Of a DNA stretch of 64,000 bases, positions 19,146 through 33,331 are shown one piece after another. Position numbers and translations under genes: made by a program. Numbering within the stretch: position 1 is the stretch's first letter; the number at the start of each line of letters is the position of its first letter. The stretch is from Sphingobium amiense (GTDB taxonomy: Bacteria; Pseudomonadota; Alphaproteobacteria; Sphingomonadales; Sphingomonadaceae): contig NZ_AP018664.1 of the NCBI RefSeq assembly GCF_003967075.1, positions 434,001 through 498,000 of the forward strand. Reading direction: 5' to 3'. Below the pieces are notes generated by a model. The model was not told the DNA's origin. It did not search any database and was given only the letters and a program-made list of their open reading frames with translations.

Positions 19146-20810
19146 ATGCTGACCAGCCTCGCCATCCGCAATGTCGTGCTGATCGATGCGCTGGACCTGG
19201 AGTTCGGCGCGGGCCTTTCGGTGCTGACGGGCGAGACGGGTGCGGGCAAATCCATTCTGCTCGATTCGCTGGGACTGGCGCTGGGCGCGCGGGCGGACAG
19301 CGGGCTGGTGCGCGCGGGGGAAGCGCAGGCGAGCGTCGTCGCCGCCTTCGATCCGCCCGCCGGAGGCACGCGGGCAGCGGAACTGCTGGCCGAAAACGGC
19401 ATCGACATGGAGCCGGGCGAGCCGCTGCTGATCCGCCGCACGTTGAAGGCCGATGGCGGCAGCCGCGCTTTCGTGAACGACCAGCCCTGCTCCGCCGCGC
19501 TGCTGCGCGATCTGGGCGGGGCGCTGGTGGAAATTCACGGCCAGCATGACGATCGCGGCCTGCTCAATCCGCGCGGGCACCGGGCCTTGCTCGACGCCTA
19601 CGGACGATGCGACACCGGCGCGGTTGCTGCCGCCCATGCGGCATGGAAGGCCGCCTCCGCCGCTCTGTCGCAAGCCCGCGCGACCGTGGAAAACGCCGCG
19701 CGCGACCGGGATTATCTGACCCATGCGGTCGAGGAACTGGGCAAATTCGCGCCCGAACCGGGCGAAGAGGAAAGCCTCGCCACCGAACGCGCGACGATGC
19801 AGAAAGGCGCGCGCCTGTCGGACGATCTGGCGGCGGTCAGCGATTGCCTGACCGGATCGGACGGCGGCCTCGCCCAGTTGCGGCAGGCCGCCCGCCGACT
19901 CGACCGCATCGCCAGCGAAGAGCCGCTGCTGACCGCCGTGCTCGAAGCGCTCGACCGCGCGGTGGTGGAAGCGGGCGAGGCGGAGGACCGGCTCGCCGAA
20001 GCCGCCGAAGCGCTGTCCTTCGATCCCGCCCGGCTCGACGCCATCGAAACGCGGCTGTTCGACCTGCGTGGCCTTGCCCGCAAGCATCAGGTCGCGCCCG
20101 ACGATCTCGCCGCGCTGCGCGACGGGATGGCGGCCAAACTCGCCGCTATCGAAGGGGGCGAGGAACATCTCGCCGCGCTGGAGGCGGATGTCGCGCGCAA
20201 GGGGGAAGCCTATCGCGCCGCCGCGCAGGCGCTGTCCGCCGCGCGCAGCCAGGCCGCCGGACGGCTAGACGCGGCGGTCGCGGGCGAACTCGCGCCCCTG
20301 AAGCTCGATTCCGCACGCTTCCGCACCGTGGTCGCGCCGTTGGAAGAAGGCCAGTGGAGCGCGCAGGGCATGGACAGGATCGAGTTCGAAATCTCGACCA
20401 ACCCCGGCGCGCCCTTCGCTCCGCTGGCGAAGATCGCGTCGGGCGGCGAACTGTCGCGCTTCATTCTTGCGCTCAAGGTCGCGCTCGCGGAGCGGGGCGG
20501 TGCGGACACGCTGATCTTCGACGAGATCGACCGGGGTGTGGGCGGCGCGGTCGCCGACGCCATCGGCGAACGGCTGTCCCGGCTGGCGCAGAGCAATCAG
20601 ATCCTCGTCGTCACCCACAGCCCACAGGTCGCGGCGCGCGGCGCGGGTCACATGCTGATCGCCAAATCGTCGGACGGCACCGTCACCCGCACCGGCGTCC
20701 ACGCGCTCGACGATGCGCAACGCCGCGAGGAAATCGCCCGAATGCTGTCGGGCGCGGAAATCACGGCGGAGGCGAGGGCGCAGGCGGAACGGCTGCTGGA
20801 GCGGGTCTAG
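19146..20810 (+). CDS. recN: DNA repair protein RecN
   Basis: A 554-residue SMC-like ATPase for double-strand break repair. The N-terminal Walker A GETGAGKS sits at about residue 30. The central part is a long coiled coil rich in Ala, Glu and Arg. The C-terminal half has the signature KIASGGELSRFILALK, Walker B LIFDEIDRGVGG and the D-loop/H-switch region VVTHSPQVAARG. Length and motif order are normal. It acts on DNA ends and promotes RecA-dependent repair. No clear LexA box was seen in the 49-base gap upstream. Confidence 0.96.
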   Translation: MLTSLAIRNVVLIDALDLEFGAGLSVLTGETGAGKSILLDSLGLALGARADSGLVRAGEAQASVVAAFDPPAGGTRAAELLAENGIDMEPGEPLLIRRTLKADGGSRAFVNDQPCSAALLRDLGGALVEIHGQHDDRGLLNPRGHRALLDAYGRCDTGAVAAAHAAWKAASAALSQARATVENAARDRDYLTHAVEELGKFAPEPGEEESLATERATMQKGARLSDDLAAVSDCLTGSDGGLAQLRQAARRLDRIASEEPLLTAVLEALDRAVVEAGEAEDRLAEAAEALSFDPARLDAIETRLFDLRGLARKHQVAPDDLAALRDGMAAKLAAIEGGEEHLAALEADVARKGEAYRAAAQALSAARSQAAGRLDAAVAGELAPLKLDSARFRTVVAPLEEGQWSAQGMDRIEFEISTNPGAPFAPLAKIASGGELSRFILALKVALAERGGADTLIFDEIDRGVGGAVADAIGERLSRLAQSNQILVVTHSPQVAARGAGHMLIAKSSDGTVTRTGVHALDDAQRREEIARMLSGAEITAEARAQAERLLERV

Positions 20811-20834
20811 CCGGAAGCAGGGGACTGCGGCTAA

Positions 20835-22955
<2,121 letters not shown>

Positions 22956-22974
22956 GGGCTTCTGCGGTAGGCTG

Positions 22975-23847
22975 TTACACCTCCTGCAATTTGTCCTGCG
23001 TCTTCGTGTCGAAGTCGCTGGCGTCGTGCCGCTCGTGCAGTTGCTCCTCCAGCGGGCCGTTCGCCTTGTTGACGATCCGCCCGCGCCTGACCGCCGGGCG
23101 CGCGTCGATCTGCTGCGCCCAGCGCGTCAGATGCTTGTAGCCCGGCGCATCCAGGAAGACATGTGCCCCTTCATAGGTGCGGCCCAGCGCCACGCCGCCA
23201 TACCAGGGCCAGATCGCCATGTCGGCAATCGTATATTCGTCGCCCGCCATATATTCATGGTCCGCCAGATGCCGGTCGAGCACGTCCAGTTGCCGCTTCA
23301 CTTCCATGGCGTAGCGGTTGATCGGATATTCGTATTTCTCCGGCGCATAGGCGAAGAAGTGGCCGAAGCCGCCGCCCAGGATCGGCGCTGCGCCCATCTG
23401 CCAGAACAGCCAGTTCAGCGTCTCGGTCCGCTTGCCACCGTCTGCGGGCAGGAACTTCCCGAACTTTTCGGCGAGATAGACGAGGATCGACCCCGACTCG
23501 AACACGCGGCGGGGCGGGGAGACGCTGTGATCGACCAGAGCCGGGATCTTGCTGTTGGGGTTGATGTTGACGAAGCCGCTCGAAAACTGGTCGCCGTCGC
23601 CGATGCGGATCAGCCACGCGTCATACTCGGCCCCGGTCACGCCCGCCGCCAGCAGTTCTTCCAGCAGGATCGTGACCTTCTGCCCATTGGGCGTCGCCAG
23701 CGAATAAAGCTGGAGCGGATGCTGGCCCACCGGAAGCGCCTTGTCATGCGTCGCGCCGGCGATGGGGCGGTTGATATTGGCGAATGTTCCGCCGCTCGCC
23801 TTGTCCCAGGTCCAGACGGCGGGCGGGATATAGGGGGTGTCGCTCAA
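22975..23847 (-). CDS. yghU: Glutathione-dependent disulfide-bond oxidoreductase (YghU-like GST)
   Basis: A 290-residue member of the nu-class GST group. Family marks are YIPPAVWTWDKASGGTFANI at the N-terminus, QLYSLATPNGQKVTILLEE (the TPNGxK glutathione site), NPNSKIPALVD and MGAAPILGGGFGHFF. E. coli YghU reduces disulfides with two bound glutathiones. The start appears to be TTG at 23847, preceded by AAAGGA. This gives LSDTPYIPP as the expected N-terminus; the ATG further upstream would add 57 arginine-rich residues unlike the family. It is divergent from the groES promoter region. Confidence 0.88.
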   Translation of the reverse strand: MSDTPYIPPAVWTWDKASGGTFANINRPIAGATHDKALPVGQHPLQLYSLATPNGQKVTILLEELLAAGVTGAEYDAWLIRIGDGDQFSSGFVNINPNSKIPALVDHSVSPPRRVFESGSILVYLAEKFGKFLPADGGKRTETLNWLFWQMGAAPILGGGFGHFFAYAPEKYEYPINRYAMEVKRQLDVLDRHLADHEYMAGDEYTIADMAIWPWYGGVALGRTYEGAHVFLDAPGYKHLTRWAQQIDARPAVRRGRIVNKANGPLEEQLHERHDASDFDTKTQDKLQEV

Positions 23848-23993
23848 GGACCGGTCCTTTCGGCAGGGGAATGATGCAGCGCAGGTAGGAAGCCCCGTGT
23901 GAGCGGACAAGGTGCCGAACCGGCTTCCCGTCCGCTTTGCCGCATCGGCCTCGCGCCGGTCGTCTCCGCCGCTAAAAAATCGTTGGAACCATC

Positions 23994-24022
23994 TTGACGC
24001 TCGCGTCTCGCGCGCCATATTC
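23994..24022 (+). promoter_or_regulatory. Probable sigma-70-type promoter of groESL
   Basis: TTGACG (23994-23999), 17 bases, then ATATTC (24017-24022). It sits immediately upstream of the CIRCE operator and 127 bases before groES. The -10 is weak, so the assignment is tentative. The remaining 301-base region between yghU and groES (23848-24148) holds only this promoter, CIRCE and the groES leader. Confidence 0.45.
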
Positions 24023-24028
24023 GCGGCG

Positions 24029-24055
24029 CTGGCACTCTCTGTGGATGAGTGCTAA
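24029..24055 (+). promoter_or_regulatory. CIRCE operator (HrcA binding site)
   Basis: CTGGCACTC (24029-24037), 9 bases, then GAGTGCTAA (24047-24055). This matches the CIRCE consensus TTAGCACTC-N9-GAGTGCTAA at 16 of 18 arm positions. CIRCE is bound by the heat-shock repressor HrcA. It lies 93 bases upstream of groES, as in other alphaproteobacterial groESL operons. Confidence 0.92.
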
Positions 24056-24148
24056 CAAGGGAAAGTTCATCGGGAAGAGGACAGGCCGGCGCGGGATGAT
24101 CCGCTCGTCCGCCGCTTCCTGAAAACAGCTAGGGAAAGGCACACCAAC

Positions 24149-24436
24149 ATGGCATTTCGTCCGTTGCACGACCGTGTTCTCGTCCGCCGCGTAGAAGCGG
24201 AAGAGAAGACCGCAGGCGGCATCATCATCCCCGATACCGCGAAGGAAAAGCCGCAGGAAGGCGAGATCGTCGCCGTCGGCACCGGCAGCAAGGCCGAAGA
24301 CGGCAAGGTGACGCCGCTCGACGTGAAGGCTGGCGACCGCGTGCTGTTCGGCAAGTGGTCCGGCACCGAAGTGAAGGTCGACGGTGAAGACCTGCTCATC
24401 ATGAAGGAATCGGACATCCTTGGCGTTGTCGCCTGA
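24149..24436 (+). CDS. groES: Co-chaperonin GroES
   Basis: A 95-residue co-chaperonin that caps the GroEL ring. Recognised by [20 protein letters not shown], the mobile loop [25 protein letters not shown] and the final GVVA. Full length and unambiguous. First gene of the heat-shock operon with groEL 128 bases downstream, under CIRCE/HrcA control. Confidence 0.98.
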   Translation: MAFRPLHDRVLVRRVEAEEKTAGGIIIPDTAKEKPQEGEIVAVGTGSKAEDGKVTPLDVKAGDRVLFGKWSGTEVKVDGEDLLIMKESDILGVVA

Positions 24437-24525
24437 TGGCGACGGCCCCGGCATCGTGGCGTAAAGCTGCGAACCGGACGTCATTTCCTGTTTTTCGCGG
24501 ATTTTCATCGCCTGCAACGGTGTGA

Positions 24526-26208
<1,683 letters not shown>

Positions 26209-26238
26209 GTCCGCCGTTCATCGTCAGAAACGGGAAGG

Positions 26239-26268
26239 GGCCGGCGCAGCGATGCGCCGGCCTTTTCT
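26239..26268 (+). terminator. Rho-independent terminator of groESL
   Basis: A perfect 10-bp GC-rich stem, GGCCGGCGCA (26239-26248) with TGCGCCGGCC (26253-26262), and a GCGA tetraloop, followed by TTTTCTT. It lies 31 bases after the groEL stop. Confidence 0.9.
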
Positions 26269-26319
26269 TATGCGGTCAAATCCTCTTCCCTACGGCCCGG
26301 CGTCGGCGGATAAGGGGGC

Positions 26320-26742
26320 ATGGACAGCCTCCGCAGCCAGAAGCGTCTCCGCCGCGCGAACGTCGCCAGAGCGACAATCGCCCCCATTTTCCTGATCGCG
26401 GGATGCCTCCATCTGGCCCGGCCCGACATCTTCGCAGCCCGCATGCCCGCGATGCTGCCGATGCCGGGACTGCTCATCGCGCTGACGGGGGTCGCGGAAA
26501 TCGCGGGCGCCATCGGCCTCTTCGTGCCGCGCACCCGGCTGCTGGCCGGGATCATGCTCGCTTTCTATGCGGTTTGCGTTTACCCGTTGAACATCAACCA
26601 CGCGGTACAGGATCTTTCGACCGGAACGGGCCTAGGGTGGATCTATCACTATCCCCGCCTGTTCGCGCAGCCGTTCATCTGCTGGTGGGCGCTCGCGGCG
26701 GGAGGAATGTGGGCGCGTCGCCCGCGCCATGGCAGGAGATGA
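26320..26742 (+). CDS. DoxX-like small integral membrane protein
   Basis: A 140-residue protein with about four hydrophobic helices (ATIAPIFLIAGCLHLARP, LLIALTGVAEIAGAIGLFV, LLAGIMLAFYAVCVYPLNIN and a final one near FICWWALAAGG). The GVAEIAGAIGL pattern is common in the DoxX-like superfamily of small membrane proteins. The exact role is unknown. It precedes the PilZ gene with only 1 base between stop and the likely GTG start, suggesting cotranscription. Confidence 0.7.
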   Translation: MDSLRSQKRLRRANVARATIAPIFLIAGCLHLARPDIFAARMPAMLPMPGLLIALTGVAEIAGAIGLFVPRTRLLAGIMLAFYAVCVYPLNINHAVQDLSTGTGLGWIYHYPRLFAQPFICWWALAAGGMWARRPRHGRR

Positions 26743-26743
26743 A

Positions 26744-27103
26744 GTGACGATGGCTGGCGGTGGATCGGGCGATGGATCGGGTATCCCGGACCGGCGGAGA
26801 CATCCGCGCTTTGCGACGGAGTTCGTTGCCGATCTCGTGCAAAAGGGGCTGCGCCGGCGGGTCATGGTGGGAGACATTTCCGCTGGCGGGGCGATGCTGG
26901 ACGATGACAGCGGGCTGGCGGTCGGCGACTGGATCAGGCTGGAAGCGCGCAACTTCTCGGTCGAGGCGCGCGTAACATGGGTCCAGAACGGCGTATGCGG
27001 CGTCCGTTTCCCCGACGCGGTCGATCCGGCGGAGGTCATCGCTGACAACGCGCCTTCGCCGCAGACGCTCTGGTCACGGATGAAGGATCTGCATCAGCCC
27101 TGA
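26744..27103 (+). CDS. PilZ-domain protein (probable c-di-GMP receptor)
   Basis: A roughly 119-residue soluble protein made up of a single PilZ domain. The RxxxR segment is present in DRRRHPRF, followed by the D/NxSxxG element as GDISAGGAML, which together bind c-di-GMP. The barrel continues through IRLEARNFSVEARVTWVQNG to CGVRFPD. The start is uncertain: GTG 26744 has AGGAG at good spacing, and ATG 26750 is the alternative. Immediately downstream is a GGDEF-EAL gene, so enzyme and receptor of the same messenger are neighbours. Confidence 0.85.
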   Translation: MTMAGGGSGDGSGIPDRRRHPRFATEFVADLVQKGLRRRVMVGDISAGGAMLDDDSGLAVGDWIRLEARNFSVEARVTWVQNGVCGVRFPDAVDPAEVIADNAPSPQTLWSRMKDLHQP

Positions 27104-27178
27104 GTGCGGGCAACAGCGTTAACCGGATGATAAACGAAAAATGCGATTGACCGGATCGGGAATCCGGAGACCCGCCAT

Positions 27179-29167
27179 TTGCGCCTGCTAAATACATTGC
27201 TGGAAAAATGGAGAACATTGCGCCCGTCGCATGATGCGGACGTGCGGCGCAGTCTGGTCGAATCCCTTTACGCCTCCCCCACATCGCTGACGATCGGCGC
27301 CGTCACCGGCGTGGCGGTGGGCATCGTCATCAGCAGCATGTCCGGGCCGGGACCGATACAGTTGGTGGTCACGGCGCTGTGCGTCGTCGCGACACTCCGC
27401 GTCATTTCGGCGGTCTTCTTCCATCGCCAGCTCAAGCGCGGCACCGCCGTAGCTTCCCGGAACTGGGAATTGATCTACGAACTGGGGGCGTGGGGCTATT
27501 CCGGGCTGCTGGGCCTGATGGCGTTCGTCACGCTGCTGGGATCGAACAATCCGGTCACGCACATGCTGAGCGTGTCGATGGCGACGGGCTATGCAGGCGG
27601 CATCTCCGGCCGCAACGCGGGCCGTGTGCAGATCGCCATCGGGCAGGTCTGCCTCACCCTGCTGCCGACCGCCACGGGCCTCTGGCTTCAGGGATCGACG
27701 GGCTATCGCGTGCTGTCGGTGGCGATGGTGATGATGGTGCTCGGCCTCGCCGAAATCAGCTCGACTATCCACCGCATCGTCGTGCAGGCGCTGGTCGGGC
27801 GGCGGGACAAGTCGCTGCTGGCGGAAAAATTCGAGCGGCTGGCCCGGTTCGACAATCTGACCGGTCTGGAAAACCGCCTGGCAATGCAGACGCGCCTGCG
27901 CGACATTTTCGATTCCAGCGAAAAGCGCAACGACGCCGTCACGATCCTCTGGATGGACATCGACCGGTTCAAGGAAATCAACGATTCGCTCGGCCATATG
28001 GTCGGCGACCAGTTGCTGCGCGGCGTGGCGGAGCGGCTGACCGAAGTGGTGCAGGGCAGGGGACGGATCGCCCGTTTCGGCGGCGACGAATTCGTCATCA
28101 TCTGCCCGGACATGGACCGCGTGACCGCCGCGGCGCTGGCGCAGGAGATCATCGGCTATTTCGCCTATGGCTTCGACCTGCCCGACAATCATCTTCAGGT
28201 GACGGCCTCCATCGGCTATGCGGTCGCGCCGCAGGACGGGCGCGACATGGACGAGCTGATGCAGCACGCCGACCTTGCGCTCTATGAAGCCAAGCACGCC
28301 GGGCGCAACCGGGCGGCGAGCTTCAACTGGTCGCTCAAGGAACGGTTCAACCGCCTGCACGAGATCGAGACGGGCCTGCGCCGCGCGCTGGAAGGCGAGG
28401 AACTGACCCTGCTTTACCAGCCGATCGTCGATCTCGCGACCGGCCATATCGACGCGTGCGAAGCGCTGATCCGCTGGCACCATCCGGTGCTGGGCGCGAT
28501 CCCTCCGTCCGAGTTCATTCCCATTGCCGAAAGCATGGGCATGATCGAGGGGATCACGCAATGGGTGCTGCGGGAGGCATGCCTTGCCGCGGCCACATGG
28601 CCCAGCGACGTCCGCATCGCGATCAATATCTCGCCCGCGTCGCTCAAATCCAATGAACTGCCCGGCAGCGTCATCGCGGCGCTGCTGGAAAGCGGCCTGC
28701 CCGCCCGCCGGCTTGAACTGGAAGTCACCGAATCGATCTTCCTCGACGACAGCGGCCAGACCAATGCCGTGCTGCGCGAATTGCAGCGGATCGGCCTGCG
28801 CCTCGCCCTCGACGATTTCGGCACCGGCTATTCCTCGCTCGCCTATCTGCGGTCCTACCGCTTCGATACGCTCAAGATCGACCAGAGCTTCATGGCGGGG
28901 GTCAGCGCCAATGCGGAGGACCGGGCGATCGTGCGGGCCATCGGCAATCTGGCGCGCGATCTCGCCATGGACACGGTGGCGGAGGGGATCGAAACGCGGG
29001 ACCAGTTGGCGCACGCCAAGGAAGCGGGCTTCACCAATGTGCAGGGCTATCTGTTCAGCCGGCCCGTTGGCCTCGACCGTATCGGCGAACTGATCGCGGC
29101 GGGGCCGCTGGAAGGGGCGGAACGTCCCGATCCCGTCCCCACGCTGCGCCGCCGCCGGGCGGGCTGA
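27179..29167 (+). CDS. Membrane GGDEF-EAL protein (c-di-GMP turnover)
   Basis: A 662-residue inner-membrane protein. The N-terminal 190 residues contain about five hydrophobic segments forming a membrane sensor of unknown type. The GGDEF domain has RFGGDEFVII and the upstream DIDRFKEINDSLGH, with both conserved active-site acids. The EAL domain has ACEALIRWHHP, NISPASL, the ExTE-type LEVTESIF, DDFGTGYSSLAYL and the KIDQSF lysine, so both cyclase and phosphodiesterase sites look intact. The net activity cannot be told from sequence. It appears to start at TTG 27179, with a GGAG 10 bases before. It converges with the RpfF-like gene, the stops being about 6 bases apart. Confidence 0.9.
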   Translation: MRLLNTLLEKWRTLRPSHDADVRRSLVESLYASPTSLTIGAVTGVAVGIVISSMSGPGPIQLVVTALCVVATLRVISAVFFHRQLKRGTAVASRNWELIYELGAWGYSGLLGLMAFVTLLGSNNPVTHMLSVSMATGYAGGISGRNAGRVQIAIGQVCLTLLPTATGLWLQGSTGYRVLSVAMVMMVLGLAEISSTIHRIVVQALVGRRDKSLLAEKFERLARFDNLTGLENRLAMQTRLRDIFDSSEKRNDAVTILWMDIDRFKEINDSLGHMVGDQLLRGVAERLTEVVQGRGRIARFGGDEFVIICPDMDRVTAAALAQEIIGYFAYGFDLPDNHLQVTASIGYAVAPQDGRDMDELMQHADLALYEAKHAGRNRAASFNWSLKERFNRLHEIETGLRRALEGEELTLLYQPIVDLATGHIDACEALIRWHHPVLGAIPPSEFIPIAESMGMIEGITQWVLREACLAAATWPSDVRIAINISPASLKSNELPGSVIAALLESGLPARRLELEVTESIFLDDSGQTNAVLRELQRIGLRLALDDFGTGYSSLAYLRSYRFDTLKIDQSFMAGVSANAEDRAIVRAIGNLARDLAMDTVAEGIETRDQLAHAKEAGFTNVQGYLFSRPVGLDRIGELIAAGPLEGAERPDPVPTLRRRRAG

Positions 29168-29173
29168 TCCCGC

Positions 29174-30130
29174 TTATTCGCGAAGACGCGTCTGTGCCGC
29201 GGCCAGACGGCGCATCATCCGCAAGTCACGGTCCGACAGGGCCAGCGCCGTATCGGTCCATGTTTCCACGATGTCCGTCAGTTCCAGCAGTGTCAGCGGA
29301 TTGACCCGCCGCCCTGCGCGCGCGATGCCGACATGGCCGGCATGATGGGCGGCATGCTCCCTGATCCAGCGCGCGGTTGCGGCTTCGCCTTCGCCCTGTT
29401 CGACCACCTCGGTCACGATGCCCATTTCGAACATTTCGTCGGCGCTGTAGACCCGGCCCTCGGTAATCATGCGGCGGGCGAGCACCGGCCCGACGCGGCG
29501 CGACAGGATGGAATAGGCACCCATGCCGGGGAAGAGGCCGAACAGCACTTCGGGCAGGCCGAAGCGCGCCTGCCGTTCGGCGATGATGACATCGAAGCAC
29601 ATCAGCGCTTCCAGCCCGCCGCCCAGCGCGTCGCCCTGCGCAAGGCCGATGTTGAGGATGTTCATATCGTTCGAATGCCAGATACGCTCGACGATCTCGC
29701 AACAGGCGACGCCGTAGCGCAGCAGGGTTTCGCGGTCCCGCCGCTGGATACAGTCGGCGAACATCTCCAGATCGCCGCCCAGATTGAACACGCCGGGGAA
29801 GCGCGAACCGAGCACCATGAACTTCATCATGCCGCCGCGGTCGCCGAACAGCCGCTTGGTTTCCCGCTGCCATGCCACGGTGTCGCGAATCAGGCCGAGG
29901 TTGGAATTGGGCCGCTCGTGCGGCGTCATGAAGGCCCAGAGCGTCGCGAGTTCGGCATCCCACCGCACGTCGATCTGCCCCAGATCGAACAGAACGGACT
30001 GGCGCAGTTCGGTATCGAGCGATACTGGCTGGGCGGCGATGGGAAGAAGTTCGGCATGGTCGGCGATATGTTCGCCCACCGCCTCTTCCACATCGTCGCG
30101 GGTCGGTTGAAACCGGCCTGAATCCATCAT
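29174..30130 (-). CDS. RpfF-like crotonase (DSF synthase family)
   Basis: A 318-residue enoyl-CoA hydratase/crotonase fold protein closely resembling Xanthomonas RpfF, which makes the cis-2-unsaturated fatty acid signal DSF. Shared blocks are FNLGGDLEMF, LAQGDALGGGLEA, FGLPEVLFGLFPGMGAYS and the tail ETWTDTALALSDRDLRMM. The two glutamates corresponding to RpfF Glu141 and Glu161 are conserved (about Glu174 and Glu194, 20 residues apart as in RpfF). It has about 33 extra N-terminal residues. No RpfC/RpfG pair is in the window. ATG 30130 was chosen over the frame start at 30187 for its better ribosome site. DSF production is inferred; it might instead act on another acyl-CoA/ACP. Confidence 0.85.
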   Translation of the reverse strand: MMDSGRFQPTRDDVEEAVGEHIADHAELLPIAAQPVSLDTELRQSVLFDLGQIDVRWDAELATLWAFMTPHERPNSNLGLIRDTVAWQRETKRLFGDRGGMMKFMVLGSRFPGVFNLGGDLEMFADCIQRRDRETLLRYGVACCEIVERIWHSNDMNILNIGLAQGDALGGGLEALMCFDVIIAERQARFGLPEVLFGLFPGMGAYSILSRRVGPVLARRMITEGRVYSADEMFEMGIVTEVVEQGEGEAATARWIREHAAHHAGHVGIARAGRRVNPLTLLELTDIVETWTDTALALSDRDLRMMRRLAAAQTRLRE

Positions 30131-30367
30131 TTTGCGTCCCCGTTTTCTGTTCACCCGAAGGTGCACAGGCCCGCAGGCATGATGCAATCAACGCGCCAGA
30201 TATTGACAGGCCTTTAACCATTTTTGGTAGCAACTGTTGCAAGAAGGACTCGGGTTTTGAGGGGGCTGGCGAAAACCTGTGACGCAATTGCAACGATTCG
30301 GTCTTTTGACCCGCCGCGAAAAACCGCCGCTAGCCGTTTGTTAACCTTCATTAATTAGCGTGGCCGC

Positions 30368-31724
<1,357 letters not shown>

Positions 31725-31734
31725 GATTGCCCGC

Positions 31735-33324
31735 TCAAGCTATGACGGCGATCATGATGCTGTAGCGTCCTTCGTCTCCGTCATGCTCCAGCGGCGCGCG
31801 CAACTGCCGCGACAGGCCGGTCAGCACGCGGCCATATCGGCCTTCGAGCAACTGCGTCATTTCGGGTGAAGATTTGAACGCCGCCGACTGGATCGAGAAC
31901 AGGGCGCGATCGGCACGGTCCTCGTCCTGCTGGACGGTGATGCGGACCGATCCCTGCGGGGCCAGTTCCATCGTCAGTTCGACCAGCTCGGTAATCAGGA
32001 AAGCCACCGGCACCGCCACATCCTGATGAATGTGGAGATTGTCGCTTTCGATCTGGATGGCAAAGCGCCGGGCCTGCTGCGGCGCGGTTCCCCGAAGGCT
32101 GGCGGACAGTTCACTCACCAGCGCACGGACGCCGACGCCGCGATTTTCCTCCAGTTCCGCAAAATGATTGCGATGCACGACCGACAGGGCATCGACGCGG
32201 CGCTGGATCGACGAATAGGCCTCCACGGCCTCCGCATCATGGGCCGAGCGGGCATGAAGGCTGATGAGGCTGGCGATGATCTGGAGGTTGTTCTTGACGC
32301 GATGATGCACTTCGCGTGTCAGTTTGCGCTGGGCGTCGAGACCTTCTGCCATCTCCGCTTCGTGGGTGGCGACATCCTCGCTGATCGACCGGAAGGTTTC
32401 TGCGAGCGCGTTGATTTCCAGCGCAGGGGTGCGCACGCGCTCCATCGGTTCGAGCACCTGTCCCGGCTGGTAGGCGGCGACGACGCGGCGCAACAGCACG
32501 AGCGGCCGGATCAAGAGCCGGTTGACGACAAACCAGCCGATTGCGGCGGCGGCGAACCACATGACGAGCGGCAGGAACAGCGACAGCATGCGCGCCAGCG
32601 TCGCGGGCGGATCGTGCATCGTCATCGTCAGGATCACATCGGGCTGGTCCAGCCGCGCCGAAAGGCTGGTGCGGCTGCCCTTGGCCTCCCGCATCGGCCG
32701 GCTGATAAGGAACTCGCCTTCGCCCTGACGGATGGCCAACTGCCGGTTGGGCACGGCGGTCATCGGATCGGCCACGCTCTCCAGATGGCTGCGCGAATAA
32801 TAGTTGAGCGCGACCACCTGATCGTTGGCGCTGCGCACCCGGCTCAGGAGATAGCGTTCTTCGGGGAGGAGGATCAGTGCCTTACGCTCGAAGCGCCGTT
32901 CGGCGGGGATGCCGCGCGGTTCCGGCGCCGAAGTTCCGCACAGCCGCCGTCCTGCGCGGTCATAGATGTAAAAGCGCGCGTCCCGATCGTTGTGCGCCCG
33001 CAGGAAAAGGGAGAGCCGGGTGCACATGCCCGGGTCCGCCTTGTTCTGGGAAAAGGCGTTGGCGGACAGCATGAGGGCGGTGCGGTCGGACTGAAGATCC
33101 GCGGACAGTTTGCGGGCGCTCTGCGTTACGGCGACGCGCAGCAGCGCTTCCTTTTCGAGATCGGCGCTGCGTATCGCCTGAAGCGACGCGACCAGTGCGA
33201 TAAGGCCCAGCGGCAGCAGCGCGAGCGTCAGCACGACGAACATCTTGAGGCCCGTCGACTGGAGAAATTCTCCGGTGCGTCCCGAAGGAACTGCCGGTCG
33301 CGGCGGGAGAGCGCCCACCGTCAT
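31735..33324 (-). CDS. phyP: PhyP-type HisKA_2 pseudo-kinase, negative regulator of PhyR
   Basis: A 529-residue membrane protein: TM1 (FVVLTLALLPLGLIALVAS), a periplasmic domain of about 190 residues, TM2 near residues 250-268, HAMP-like linker, then the HisKA_2 dimerisation motif EVHHRVKNNLQIIASLISLH with His340/341. The ATP-binding half is degenerate. The N-box that should read ELVTNALKxA reads ELVELTMELA, and no DxGxG box follows (IQSAAFKSS stands there), nor a GLGL box. In Sphingomonas Fr1 a kinase-like protein at this locus, PhyP, is reported as a negative regulator of PhyR, probably a phosphatase; position and features agree. It follows nepR by 7 bases, forming an operon. Confidence 0.88.
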   Translation of the reverse strand: MTVGALPPRPAVPSGRTGEFLQSTGLKMFVVLTLALLPLGLIALVASLQAIRSADLEKEALLRVAVTQSARKLSADLQSDRTALMLSANAFSQNKADPGMCTRLSLFLRAHNDRDARFYIYDRAGRRLCGTSAPEPRGIPAERRFERKALILLPEERYLLSRVRSANDQVVALNYYSRSHLESVADPMTAVPNRQLAIRQGEGEFLISRPMREAKGSRTSLSARLDQPDVILTMTMHDPPATLARMLSLFLPLVMWFAAAAIGWFVVNRLLIRPLVLLRRVVAAYQPGQVLEPMERVRTPALEINALAETFRSISEDVATHEAEMAEGLDAQRKLTREVHHRVKNNLQIIASLISLHARSAHDAEAVEAYSSIQRRVDALSVVHRNHFAELEENRGVGVRALVSELSASLRGTAPQQARRFAIQIESDNLHIHQDVAVPVAFLITELVELTMELAPQGSVRITVQQDEDRADRALFSIQSAAFKSSPEMTQLLEGRYGRVLTGLSRQLRAPLEHDGDEGRYSIMIAVIA

Positions 33325-33331
33325 ATCTCAA

